Positions 1-8,375 of a DNA stretch of 9,211 bases are shown one piece after another. Numbering within the stretch: the first letter of the stretch is position 1; each line of letters begins with the position of its first letter. The notes under the pieces were generated by a model that saw only the letters and a program-made list of their open reading frames with translations, was not told the origin of the DNA and did not search any database. The position numbers and the translations under genes were made by a program. The stretch is taken from NCBI GenBank assembly GCA_036402115.1, contig DASWTM010000213.1, forward strand, positions 1-9,211. Direction: 5' to 3'. Source of the DNA: Chryseosolibacter sp036402115 (GTDB lineage: Bacteria > Bacteroidota > Bacteroidia > Cytophagales > Cyclobacteriaceae).

Positions 1-1128
1 TTCATTGGTTTTGATCTCCACAAACATGCGGTCACCACTCACATCGACCGTGCTTCCGATGGCATTGACATCAATCCAATTAAACTTGTAAACATTCTTC
101 GTTGACGACTTCGGGTCTTTCTCAACTTGCGTGAATTGACATAGACAAGTTGTTTCCATCGTCTGGGCTATCTCTTTGGTTCCAATCGTGATATTCGTTG
201 TTAGCGCGCTTAATTTTGTTAGCGCGTCCTTCTCTGATGCGGGAGCTGGAATGTCAGCTTTCACTTTCTCGATGGCCAACGGTGCGGCTAGTGCAAGAAC
301 CGTTTTAAGATCGCGTGCTTCGTCAACCGAGTTTGTGTTTATCACCAGGTCGTTCACAAAAGGTTTCACTTCGCCATTGCGCGATACCGCGATGAATTTT
401 GCGTCCTGTAATGTTTCAAACTCAACACCGAAGCGGTTGCCATTAATCTTGTAGTTAATTCGGTTCGGATTGATATCGGCAAGGTTGAACGTGTAAACTT
501 CCTGAACGGAGGTCTTCGCATCGGCCTCCACCATCGTAAGCTTTACCGTTCCAACTTTCTCACCTTTCACAATATTTTGTTTAAACGATTTCGTTCCGAT
601 CGTAACATCCTTCACATTTGAGGAAAGCCAGTTCACCATTGCGTCATAGCCGGAAAGTTTCAATCGGTTAGCCATTACTTTTTCAGCCGATGGAATTGCT
701 TTTTTTATCGCTTCGCTGATTTGTCTAGCATTCTCGATATCCTTCGCGATGATCAAGGCCTGGTCATCGTAAGCCTGTACTTCGTCATTTTTATAGACCT
801 TCACCAATTTTTGTTTGTTCTTCACCGCAAGCACTACGTTGATCAGATCTTTCTGGGTCAGTTCGCGCACAGCGTACGGATCGAGATCGGCCACATTAAC
901 TTCGTATTTGTAATTAATCCGATTGCCCTTTGAATCAATTTCATCATATGCATATTGGATAACCGCAGGCTGGACGAACGCATATTTCGGCTCGTACGTT
1001 TTAGAAGATGCCTGCACAGGACCAATAGCTTTTTGTAGCGCAGCATTCATGGCTGAGAGTTCAGGGCTTTGCGCTGCAGCGGAGAAAAACATGATAAGGC
1101 AAAACGAGAGGGAAACGAGCGATTTCAT
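1..1128 (-). CDS. Exported repeat protein of unknown family, C-terminus cut by window edge
   Basis: The frame opens at ATG 1128-1126 and stays open for 376 codons to the left edge, so the C-terminus is missing. The N-terminus is a signal peptide: MKSL, a hydrophobic stretch to about residue 16, then SAAAQ, with likely cleavage near residue 19 or 20. The mature part contains a repeated module. Copy 1 is about residues 60-170, copy 2 about 174-312, and copy 3 from 313 to the edge. Copies 2 and 3 both begin with TIGTK and carry Y-x-F-N-x-x-D-[IV]-N followed by a [FM]-x-VE-[FI]-x-T strand. Copies 1 and 2 share K-[LF]-[VI]-x-V-x-[KR]-N-x-EV, then [DE]-x-AR and a helix ending in A-x-x-x-EK. A C-x-C pair (Cys328, Cys330) sits in copy 3. 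I do not recognise the family and assign no function; it is probably periplasmic or outer-membrane associated. The start is supported by the signal peptide and by a promoter box 19 nt upstream. Confidence 0.85.
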   Translation of the reverse strand, partial: MKSLVSLSFCLIMFFSAAAQSPELSAMNAALQKAIGPVQASSKTYEPKYAFVQPAVIQYAYDEIDSKGNRINYKYEVNVADLDPYAVRELTQKDLINVVLAVKNKQKLVKVYKNDEVQAYDDQALIIAKDIENARQISEAIKKAIPSAEKVMANRLKLSGYDAMVNWLSSNVKDVTIGTKSFKQNIVKGEKVGTVKLTMVEADAKTSVQEVYTFNLADINPNRINYKINGNRFGVEFETLQDAKFIAVSRNGEVKPFVNDLVINTNSVDEARDLKTVLALAAPLAIEKVKADIPAPASEKDALTKLSALTTNITIGTKEIAQTMETTCLCQFTQVEKDPKSSTKNVYKFNWIDVNAIGSTVDVSGDRMFVEIKTNE

Positions 1129-1146
1129 TGTTGGTGTATTTGCGCA

Positions 1147-1177
1147 CAAAAGTATTTAATTCACTTCGGTACAAAAA
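1147..1177 (-). promoter_or_regulatory. Bacteroidota-type promoter for the left-edge gene
   Basis: On the minus strand TACTTTTG (1154-1147) matches the Bacteroidota -7 consensus TAnnTTTG. TTTTTG (1177-1172) lies 17 nt upstream and fits the -33 element. Transcription would start near 1141, giving a leader of only about 14 nt before ATG 1128, with no Shine-Dalgarno sequence. Consensus match and position are seen; activity is inferred. Confidence 0.6.
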
Positions 1178-1268
1178 TTCAAAACTGATCACAAACTTAC
1201 GCGGCAGGTATTAAAACCTCCCTATTTCGCTACGTCACGATCATCGTTCCGCATGCCGAAGGGTAAAA

Positions 1269-1304
1269 TTTGCTTCTTTTTTTCGTCTCCGGTAGGTATT
1301 TTTG
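1269..1304 (+). promoter_or_regulatory. Candidate promoter for the large secreted protein gene
   Basis: TATTTTTG at 1297-1304 matches the -7 consensus TAnnTTTG. TTTG at 1269-1272 is a possible -33 element, but the 24-nt spacer is longer than ideal. The TTG codon at 1302-1304, which would give the longest open frame of the downstream gene, lies inside this box. That argues that translation starts further down, at 1365 or 1386. Confidence 0.45.
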
Positions 1305-1377
1305 GTACTTACCCTCATTCTCATGCCCATCCCATCCACTTTTCCCCAAAGAGCTCGCATAGCCATGCCGTTATCCC

Positions 1378-1381
1378 GGAG
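1378..1381 (+). promoter_or_regulatory. Possible weak ribosome binding site
   Basis: GGAG lies 4 nt before ATG 1386. The spacing is short and Bacteroidota often initiate without a Shine-Dalgarno sequence, so this gives only mild support for 1386 over the in-frame ATG at 1365. Confidence 0.25.
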
Positions 1382-1385
1382 CAAA

Positions 1386-4300
1386 ATGCTTCGAAAATGC
1401 ATCGTACTGACAGCAATAGTCACATTTGGAACGCTGTCAGGGTGGTCCCAGGAGTTTGATCAGGACTTTGGTCCAATCCTGAAAAGTCAGGCTTTTATTA
1501 CTGATATCGCGGAAACTCCGGAGGGTGACTTCATTGTAGTAGGCAACTTCGATTATGTCAAAGGCGAGCCGTCAGGGAAGGTGGTTAAACTCATGCGCAA
1601 TGGCGAGCCCGACCCTTCATTTCAGAAGGTTTACACTGACTTCGGAGTTGATAAAGTAGAAGTGATGTCCGATGGACGCATTGTGATTCAGGGGTTGTTT
1701 ACTCGGATTAATGGCGTGACAGCCAATCACCTCGCCCGATTGAACAGCGATGGAACTCTTGACGAGACGTTCACTGCTGACCCGTCCATTCCGATTGGAG
1801 TCTTTGCTTTGCAGTCTGATGGAAGAATCATTACAGGTCCAGGCTTTGTGATGGGCAGTGGGATTTACAGACTTAACCTGGATGGCTCACTTGACAATAC
1901 TTTTTCCTACACGTTTGGCGCCTTAAAAATTGAAGTTGATACGAACGATGACATTTACCTTTTGGCTATTTATGACATCGTTCGACTGACGAAAGACGGA
2001 GTAATTGACCAAACGTTTGACGTACCCTTTCTGACAAATCCTGAAGGACAATACCAGCAAATTAAACTTCAGCATGATGGTAAAGTCCTCGTCTCCGGCA
2101 ACTTTGAAAACATTTATAGTACGAAAGTAGACGGGTTTTTGCGCTTCAACCACGATGGTACGTTAGATGACACCTTTACGCATTCGTTTCCACAAGGTGC
2201 TGTTCAGGCGATTGCGGTAACAGCGACCGGAAATATTTTCGCCAGCGGGATGAGTGACTTGTATCGTATTGACCCTGATGGCACGTCTCAGTTCATTAGT
2301 TCATTTTATATCAACTGGGTAACCTGTCTTTTTTTAACGGACGATAACATGCTTCTGGCGGGGGGTCATTTTAAAGTGGCACAATTTACACCGGTCAATG
2401 CACCGCTCGCGCTTTTCGACCAAAGCCATCACATCGTAACGACATTCGCTCCGGAATTATCTTCTGCGCCACAGGCTGGCGGAAAAGACCTGGCGCTCAC
2501 CACAGAAAATAAGATTTTGTTGGGCGGAACTGACGACAACCTGATGGCTATTGGCGATGTTGTGAAGTCCTTTATCCGCATAAACGGTGACGGAACCTAT
2601 GACGATACCTTCGACCCGGCCATTAGTGATCAGTCGGGAATTAATGCCCTTGAAGTCCAACATAACAAGGGAATTCTGCTAAGCGGCTACCTGAGGCTAG
2701 AGGGGGGCGCAATGAAAACCTTTGTTCGCTTGAATCGTGACGGTTCCTACGATGAAGATTTTGTGTCAGGAGCAGGACCTGATAATCTCGTATATCGCAT
2801 CCGATTCAATGGTGCGGATATCTTTCTGGGTGGAGGTTTTACTTCCTATAACAATATTCCCTCTCAATCTTTCGTCATACTGAATCACAAAGGAGTCGTT
2901 ACGCAAACCTTTAGCGGTGTTCCCCAATATTCCATTATCACCGACTTCGATTTTCAATCGGATGGGAAAATCGTTGCCATTGGAAGTTTCAATTTTCCAG
3001 ACGGCTACAGATCCATGCTCCGCTTAAACACAGACGGCACCCGTGATGAAAGTTTCCCAATGCTTCCGGGCACATCCGTTTCTACGTTGAAGATTGATGC
3101 CCAGGACAGGATTTATATTGGCGGATATTTCCATCCAGGCCCGCTGATCAAACGCTTGAATCCAGACGGAACGCCTGATGAAACATTTACGCATGGAGCG
3201 CTGCTCACGGGCAACAGCGATTTTCACTACGTTTCACTCATCGATATTTTGCCGACAAACCAAATTGTGATCGGTGGAAACTTTAATGAATACAATGGCG
3301 TGGAGGCAAACGGAGTTATCATCCTCGAAAAAGATGGGGCATCGTTTCGTGTTCCAACTCCGGGGTTAAGTCCCTCCAGCGTCATCACGCGATTGAAATA
3401 TCATGGTGCACATATTTATATCGGTGGCAAACTTTCGTTTGAAGATGGCAAGAAAGTTATCGGCCTTGGCAAACTAAAACTTGCCGGCTCCGAAATCATC
3501 GATCCATCTGCGCCAGAAAACGTGACGAGTTCAACCACTAATCCCTCTGAAATGCGTCTGAACTGGAAAGACAAAACCGATGCTGAGGATGGCTATCAGG
3601 TTGAGCGACAAAACCCGGCAACCGGTGCGTTCGAACAAATCGGAATTCTGGCAGCAAACTCTACGGCCTTCATCGATAGTACTTCTCTTGCGGGGGCACG
3701 GACGAAAGACTCAACCAGTGAAACAGTCTATCGCGTCAGGTCTTTCAATTCAGTTAGCGCCTCAGAATATGTATACCTCAATGTGACAACGCCAATGCCT
3801 GCGCCAGTGAGCGTTAGTTCTCTGACGATTACGCAAGTAGAATCATCATTAAAAGTTTTCTGGACTGATAATTCGTCCGTTGAAGATGGATTTGTCATTG
3901 AGCGTTCGGTCAATTCCGAAAATGCCTTTGTTCGCTACAGAGAAGTTGCAGCAAACACGGTTGAATATCTTGACACTGAGATTGCGGATGGCAACACGTA
4001 CTATTACCGCGTTTACGCCTATAATTCCACGGGCACATCCTCAAAAGTGTCCGCAAACTTTATGACAGTTCCCGCCACTCCACAGAATGTTAGTGTTGCT
4101 GAAATTTCGTCCGCTCTTAAGCTTACGTGGATAGATAACTCGGCTAATGAAAGTGGGTTTCGAATCGAGCGGTCCGTTAATGCCAATGAAGCTTTTATAC
4201 TTTATGGACAAACGCAGTCAGGGATTACTGAATTTATTGACCAGGATATCGCAGAAGGAAATACGTACCAGTACCGCATCGCGGCATTCAATGCGAAGGG

Positions 4301-4868
4301 AGTCTCTTCCCGCTCGAAAGTTTATCATATGATGCTTCCAGTCACTCCTTCAGACGTGACCATTGCTGCATCCGGACTCACGCTCACAATGCAATGGAAA
4401 GACAATTCTTCGAACGAGACGGCATACCGAATAGACCGATCGATCAATGACGGCCAATCGTATGTTCAATATCAAGAGCTCAGTGCAAACGCAACGCAAT
4501 TCACAGACACCGACATCACCAGTGGAAACAGATATTTCTATAGGGTTTTAAGCATCAACGAACGTGGAGTTTCTCCACCCGCTGAAGTCAGTTTTGAATT
4601 ATTACTTACATCCCTGGAACAACGGGCAGTAAACGGACTAGCGATTTATCCGAATCCGTGCAGCCATTGGCTCACTATTTCCAGTGACCGAACTGTGAGA
4701 CGAATTCTAATGGTAAATTCACTTGGGCAAAAAGTGTATGATGTGGAACTGGCACCACAGCCAGAGAAAATCAGGTCAATAAATCTTAGCGAACTGCCAA
4801 AAGGTGTTTACTGGATTCTGATCGATACCGGCACGGCAGTACAGAAACGTCTCGTGGTGAAAAATTGA
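1386..4868 (+). CDS. Secreted delta-60 repeat / fibronectin type III protein with T9SS sorting domain
   Basis: This 1160-residue protein starts with MLRKCIVLTAIVTFG and a likely signal peptidase site after about residue 21 (GWSQ). Residues 60-660 hold about 13 repeats of the delta-60 type. Each has a [VI]LVGG-like strand and a signature such as ARLNSDGTLDETF (117-129), with further copies at about 66, 160, 198, 251, 292, 341, 396, 446, 496, 544, 588 and 644. This region probably folds as one or more beta-propellers. Four fibronectin type III domains follow (about 708-800, 803-892, 896-984, 985-1072); the last three are close relatives sharing W-x-DNS and YRI-x-x-N patterns. The end (1085-1160) is a type A T9SS sorting domain: IYPNPC, SLGQKVYD, LPKGVYW and a basic KRLVVKN tail. 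The protein is therefore expected to cross the outer membrane by the type IX system and be released or anchored at the surface. The ligand is unknown and no catalytic domain is visible. An in-frame ATG at 1365 is the alternative start. Confidence 0.9.
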   Translation: MLRKCIVLTAIVTFGTLSGWSQEFDQDFGPILKSQAFITDIAETPEGDFIVVGNFDYVKGEPSGKVVKLMRNGEPDPSFQKVYTDFGVDKVEVMSDGRIVIQGLFTRINGVTANHLARLNSDGTLDETFTADPSIPIGVFALQSDGRIITGPGFVMGSGIYRLNLDGSLDNTFSYTFGALKIEVDTNDDIYLLAIYDIVRLTKDGVIDQTFDVPFLTNPEGQYQQIKLQHDGKVLVSGNFENIYSTKVDGFLRFNHDGTLDDTFTHSFPQGAVQAIAVTATGNIFASGMSDLYRIDPDGTSQFISSFYINWVTCLFLTDDNMLLAGGHFKVAQFTPVNAPLALFDQSHHIVTTFAPELSSAPQAGGKDLALTTENKILLGGTDDNLMAIGDVVKSFIRINGDGTYDDTFDPAISDQSGINALEVQHNKGILLSGYLRLEGGAMKTFVRLNRDGSYDEDFVSGAGPDNLVYRIRFNGADIFLGGGFTSYNNIPSQSFVILNHKGVVTQTFSGVPQYSIITDFDFQSDGKIVAIGSFNFPDGYRSMLRLNTDGTRDESFPMLPGTSVSTLKIDAQDRIYIGGYFHPGPLIKRLNPDGTPDETFTHGALLTGNSDFHYVSLIDILPTNQIVIGGNFNEYNGVEANGVIILEKDGASFRVPTPGLSPSSVITRLKYHGAHIYIGGKLSFEDGKKVIGLGKLKLAGSEIIDPSAPENVTSSTTNPSEMRLNWKDKTDAEDGYQVERQNPATGAFEQIGILAANSTAFIDSTSLAGARTKDSTSETVYRVRSFNSVSASEYVYLNVTTPMPAPVSVSSLTITQVESSLKVFWTDNSSVEDGFVIERSVNSENAFVRYREVAANTVEYLDTEIADGNTYYYRVYAYNSTGTSSKVSANFMTVPATPQNVSVAEISSALKLTWIDNSANESGFRIERSVNANEAFILYGQTQSGITEFIDQDIAEGNTYQYRIAAFNAKGVSSRSKVYHMMLPVTPSDVTIAASGLTLTMQWKDNSSNETAYRIDRSINDGQSYVQYQELSANATQFTDTDITSGNRYFYRVLSINERGVSPPAEVSFELLLTSLEQRAVNGLAIYPNPCSHWLTISSDRTVRRILMVNSLGQKVYDVELAPQPEKIRSINLSELPKGVYWILIDTGTAVQKRLVVKN

Positions 4869-4995
4869 AGCGCTACGCTATTTGCTGCGTGAGGATTCGA
4901 ATTGAACAGGTGGACGAGTTAGAAGCAACACCTATCGCCTTGAACTTGTCAATGAAATTCTTTAAGATTAAAAAATGACAGACAGGTCAGAAACG

Positions 4996-5021
4996 ATGAA
5001 AGCCCTTCGAGGGGCTTTCAT
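4996..5021. terminator. Bidirectional intrinsic terminator between convergent genes
   Basis: TGAAAGCCC (4997-5005) pairs perfectly with GGGCTTTCA (5012-5020) around a 6-nt TTCGAG loop, and an A-T pair extends the base. On the plus strand the hairpin is followed by TTATCTTTTC; on the minus strand by TCGTTTCT. It lies 128 nt past the stop of the large secreted protein gene and 48 nt past the stop of glmS, so it can serve both. The U-tracts are imperfect. The rest of 4869-5068 shows no gene or other recognisable element. Confidence 0.75.
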
Positions 5022-5068
5022 TATCTTTTCAGTTACCAGTCAATCTTTTCCAGTGAACTCTCCCTGAG

Positions 5069-6904
5069 TTATTCCACCGTCACAGACTTCGCCAAATTTC
5101 TTGGCTGATCCACGTTACATCCTCTCATCACTGCGATGTGATAAGACAAGAGCTGTAGCGGAATTACGGACACCATTGGCATCAAAGCCTCGTGGACAGC
5201 AGGAACTTCGATTGTAAATTCCGCCATCTTCGGAATGTGTTTATCGCCTTTGGTGACAACTGCAATGACGCGACCCTTACGCGCTTTTACTTCCTGAATG
5301 TTGGAAACAATTTTCTCATAAGAGCTGTCTTGCGTAGCGATGAAAACCACAGGCATCTCCTGATCGATCAAAGCGATCGGCCCGTGCTTCATTTCCGCAG
5401 CTGGATAACCTTCTGCGTGGATGTATGAAATCTCTTTCAGCTTCAATGCGCCTTCGAGCGCCACAGGGAAGTTATAACCACGACCGAGATAGAGGAAGTT
5501 TGTAGCATCCTTAAACGTTTCAGAGATTTCTTTAATCTGATCATTGAGCTTCAATACTTCCGCAACTTTTGCAGGGATATTTTCAAGCTCGGTCAGTAGT
5601 TCGTGAAGTTTTGCCTCAGTAATTGTGCCTTTTTTGTTCGCAACAATGAGAGCGATCATGTTCAATACGGTGAGCTGAGCTGTAAACGCCTTTGTACTGG
5701 CGACACCGATCTCAGGGCCAGCGTGCGTATAAGCACCGGCATGAGTTGCCCGTGGAATGGAAGAACCAACAACGTTACAGACACCGAAGATGATCGCGCC
5801 CTTTGACTTGGCCATTTCGATCGCAGCAAGTGTATCTGCGGTTTCCCCTGATTGAGAAATTGCTATCAATACATCACCCTCGCGGATGACTGGATTTCTG
5901 TAACGAAATTCCGATGCATATTCGACTTCCACAGGAATGCGGCAGAATTCTTCAAAAAAGTATTCAGCCACAAGACCTGCATGCCATGACGTTCCGCACG
6001 CCACAATAAGAATCCGGTCAGCGTTAACCAGCTTGTTTACATATTCACGAAGACCTCCAAGCACTAGTCGGCCAGAGGCTGAATCGAGACGTCCGCGCAT
6101 ACAATCACTGATGGAACGAGGTTGTTCGAAAATTTCCTTCAGCATGAAGTGCTCGTAACCTCCTTTTTCAATTGCTTCCAGTTCCAGATCGATTGTCTGG
6201 ATGTATGGCGTCAAGGGCAGGTTTGCTGTATTCTTAATAGTAAGTTTGCCATCGTTGATCACTGCAATCTCCTGGTCATTCAAATACACCACTTCGTTCG
6301 TGTACTCGATAATCGGTGTTGCATCGGAAGCGAGGAAGAACTCATCCTTACCAACGCCCACAACGAGGGGGCTACCCTTTCTTGCTGCAACGAGCAAATC
6401 CGGATCCTCCAGCGACATAATTACAATCGCGTAAGCGCCCACAACCTTTGTGAGGGCAAGGCGTACTGCTTCATCAAGGGAACATCTTTCCTTTTCCTTG
6501 ATGTCTTCAATGAAATGAATGAAGACTTCCGTATCCGTTTCGCTTTTGAAGGTGTGGCCTTTGTTGATTAGCTCCTGCTTCAAGCTTGAGTAGTTCTCTA
6601 TGATACCATTGTGAATGATCGCCAGTTTGCCGGTCGAAGAATAATGTGGGTGAGCATTTACATCATTAGGCTCACCATGCGTGGCCCACCGTGTGTGACC
6701 AATGCCGATAGTACTGTTCAGGTTTTTACCTTTGACGAACTCCTCCAGCTCAGAAACCTTACCTTTCTTCTTGTAAACGTTTAAGCCACCGTTAAGAAGC
6801 GCAATGCCTGCGCTGTCGTATCCACGATATTCGAGACGTTTTAATCCTTTTATGATGACATCGTGTGCCTGCCGATGTCCAACATATGCAACTATGCCGC
6901 ACAT
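5069..6904 (-). CDS. glmS: Glutamine--fructose-6-phosphate aminotransferase (isomerizing), GlmS
   Basis: This cytoplasmic enzyme converts fructose-6-phosphate and glutamine to glucosamine-6-phosphate and glutamate, the entry step to UDP-GlcNAc for peptidoglycan and lipopolysaccharide. The 611-residue length is normal for the family. The N-terminal class II glutamine amidotransferase domain (about 2-225) begins MCGIVAY, with Cys2 becoming the N-terminal nucleophile. It keeps TRWATHG (71-77), HNG (98-100) and Asp124. Two SIS sugar-isomerase domains follow (about 290-425 and 460-600), with SQSGET (350-355), the STKAF segment (403-407), and KEISYIHAE with Lys488 and Glu491. His507 lies in EMKHGP, and the protein ends in PRNLAKSVTVE with Lys606, which by family knowledge forms the sugar Schiff base. 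All catalytic positions I can match are present. The start lies 7 nt after the stop of the lipoprotein gene, with no room for a promoter or a glmS ribozyme, so it is the last gene of a three-gene operon. Confidence 0.98.
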   Translation of the reverse strand: MCGIVAYVGHRQAHDVIIKGLKRLEYRGYDSAGIALLNGGLNVYKKKGKVSELEEFVKGKNLNSTIGIGHTRWATHGEPNDVNAHPHYSSTGKLAIIHNGIIENYSSLKQELINKGHTFKSETDTEVFIHFIEDIKEKERCSLDEAVRLALTKVVGAYAIVIMSLEDPDLLVAARKGSPLVVGVGKDEFFLASDATPIIEYTNEVVYLNDQEIAVINDGKLTIKNTANLPLTPYIQTIDLELEAIEKGGYEHFMLKEIFEQPRSISDCMRGRLDSASGRLVLGGLREYVNKLVNADRILIVACGTSWHAGLVAEYFFEEFCRIPVEVEYASEFRYRNPVIREGDVLIAISQSGETADTLAAIEMAKSKGAIIFGVCNVVGSSIPRATHAGAYTHAGPEIGVASTKAFTAQLTVLNMIALIVANKKGTITEAKLHELLTELENIPAKVAEVLKLNDQIKEISETFKDATNFLYLGRGYNFPVALEGALKLKEISYIHAEGYPAAEMKHGPIALIDQEMPVVFIATQDSSYEKIVSNIQEVKARKGRVIAVVTKGDKHIPKMAEFTIEVPAVHEALMPMVSVIPLQLLSYHIAVMRGCNVDQPRNLAKSVTVE

Positions 6905-6911
6905 AATATTT

Positions 6912-8375
6912 TTAGTTAGGGGTTGTCGTGAGAGTAGGTTTTGTGTAGTAAATGCGAAGCTTTACGTTTTCCGCGTTAAAAACTGTTCGGTGAACACTTG
7001 ATGAAACTGAAGGCGCCACCGGGTACAATCCTATGTAGTTGATCGGCCTTTGGGTGCTCTCCCTTAATTTTAACAGTTGTTGTGAAAATAGGGTGATCAG
7101 ACCCGCATAACGACCATCCGAAAAATCAATGGAAGCAACCGATGCCTGCTGAGTTGGTATCTCCGGGCTTATGAAGTAATGAGCCACGTCCGTGATAATC
7201 ATCCCCCTGGTAAAATAAGGAGCTAGGTCTGTCCGGTCTTGCGTGACACGAATGTTGGCGAATGAATTATTTTCATTCATAATTTTCAGACCCATTTTTG
7301 AGATGGCCGGTGTTGTGGCAGGCGACTCCACCCCGTCTATTACAAGTGCTGCTTCGTTTATAATGATCGAGCCGACAGTGTCCACAAAGCTGTAAAAATT
7401 GGTTAAATCCAACTTCGTAATCACTGGATTACCACTTTGCACAAAGCGTGGACCGGACGTTGTGGGTTCTGTGAGGCTCTGGTAAGGTAACAGGGCCGAT
7501 AATGGTGCTGTTCGGGTAACTTGCACACCGGAAAAGCTAGGGCCTCCGAACGGAAAGAACCGAGTGAGCGTATCTTTCACTGCACCGCTGCTAAACGTTC
7601 TATAATGCAAACGAACACCACTGAAATTATTTAATATCCGCAGTCCAAGCATACCGTTGTTCTCGGTTGGAGCTAGGGCCAGGCCTTTCACCGTTTGGTA
7701 AAATGCATCGACTTCCTTGCGCGTAGTCACATCATCACCAGTACTGTCAGGAGTAAATGTATACAGCTGCGCCATTCGGAAGATCTTTTCCCCAAACTCT
7801 CGCGGCAGCGTTACAGTCGAGAGGAGCGTATCCTGGGAGTTTAAATTCGCTGCATAATGCTTTTTCAAGGTATCTGCATCGACAATCACTTTAGTCAATG
7901 CCATTGGCACTGTGTTATAGCCTACCGCATCATTGTAGAAATAACGCTTGACCAGGGTCCGATCCAGGCCTTCTGTCAACTCATGAATTCGGAATTGAAA
8001 AATTCTGCTGTCGTCAAATCCATAGTGATAGAAATTATAGCGCACTTGAAACGTTATTGAATCCAATACAGCATCCTGCGGAATGGCCGCACCTCCAACA
8101 TGGCTGACCTGCAGGTAAGACTCAGCTTTAACTTCACCAAAAGTCATGTCATAATACTGACCCACAATCAGGGAACCAGAGCCGCCTTTATTATCGGTAA
8201 TGATTGAATCGATTCGCTGAACATTGGATGTCAGCGGAATTTCAACAAAGGATACGTCAAATTTTGGAACGGGATTTCTAAATCCAAGGAGTGTATTTTC
8301 ATCTTCACAAGAGAAAAAAAATAAGGCAACTGCCACGAACGACAGTTGCCTTAAGCTCTTAGCCCACAAGTTCAT
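6912..8375 (-). CDS. DUF4270-type outer-membrane/surface lipoprotein
   Basis: This 487-residue lipoprotein begins MNLWAKSLRQ, followed by a hydrophobic stretch and a lipobox-like FFSC with the lipidated Cys at residue 23. Acidic residues follow directly (CEDE), resembling the Bacteroidota lipoprotein export signal that sends lipoproteins to the cell surface. The rest looks beta-rich with no enzyme motif or membrane helix. Overall pattern, length and position between a GlgA-like gene and glmS match DUF4270 proteins, which have no established function; I base the family call on recognition, not on a search. The start ATG overlaps the end of the upstream gene by 17 nt in another frame (the upstream stop is 8361-8359), which suggests translational coupling. 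The stop is 7 nt before glmS. Confidence 0.8.
   Translation of the reverse strand: MNLWAKSLRQLSFVAVALFFFSCEDENTLLGFRNPVPKFDVSFVEIPLTSNVQRIDSIITDNKGGSGSLIVGQYYDMTFGEVKAESYLQVSHVGGAAIPQDAVLDSITFQVRYNFYHYGFDDSRIFQFRIHELTEGLDRTLVKRYFYNDAVGYNTVPMALTKVIVDADTLKKHYAANLNSQDTLLSTVTLPREFGEKIFRMAQLYTFTPDSTGDDVTTRKEVDAFYQTVKGLALAPTENNGMLGLRILNNFSGVRLHYRTFSSGAVKDTLTRFFPFGGPSFSGVQVTRTAPLSALLPYQSLTEPTTSGPRFVQSGNPVITKLDLTNFYSFVDTVGSIIINEAALVIDGVESPATTPAISKMGLKIMNENNSFANIRVTQDRTDLAPYFTRGMIITDVAHYFISPEIPTQQASVASIDFSDGRYAGLITLFSQQLLKLRESTQRPINYIGLYPVAPSVSSSVHRTVFNAENVKLRIYYTKPTLTTTPN

Noticed and set aside
198..226. 11-bp direct repeat TTGTTAGCGCG (198-208 and 216-226)
   Set aside because: It lies within coding sequence and corresponds to the repeated Ala-Leu-Thr codons of the left-edge protein. 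Two copies only, with no sign of an operator or mobile element end.
176..454. Plus-strand open frame of 92 codons
   Set aside because: It lies antisense to the left-edge exported protein gene, whose frame is open for 376 codons with a signal peptide and internal repeats. The plus-strand frame has none of these.
1302..1385. N-terminal extension of the large secreted protein from TTG 1302
   Set aside because: The TTG lies inside a TAnnTTTG promoter box, and the extension would bury the signal peptide behind 28 residues of low-quality sequence.
4885..4912. Possible tRNA remnant around TTCGAAT (4896-4902)
   Set aside because: The T-loop-like heptamer has no pairing 5-bp stem on either strand and no anticodon or acceptor arm nearby. 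It is a chance palindrome.
4952..4978. Eight-codon ORF encoding MKFFKIKK
   Set aside because: It is too short, has no ribosome binding site or promoter, and sits in an A-rich stretch where such frames arise by chance.
6122..6571. Plus-strand open frame of 149 codons
   Set aside because: It is antisense to the glutaminase and linker part of glmS, whose frame is strongly conserved. The translated product has no recognisable domain or signal.
6905..6911. glmS ribozyme or other leader control of glmS
   Set aside because: Only 7 nt separate glmS from the upstream gene, so no leader RNA element fits. The glmS ribozyme is known mainly from Firmicutes.
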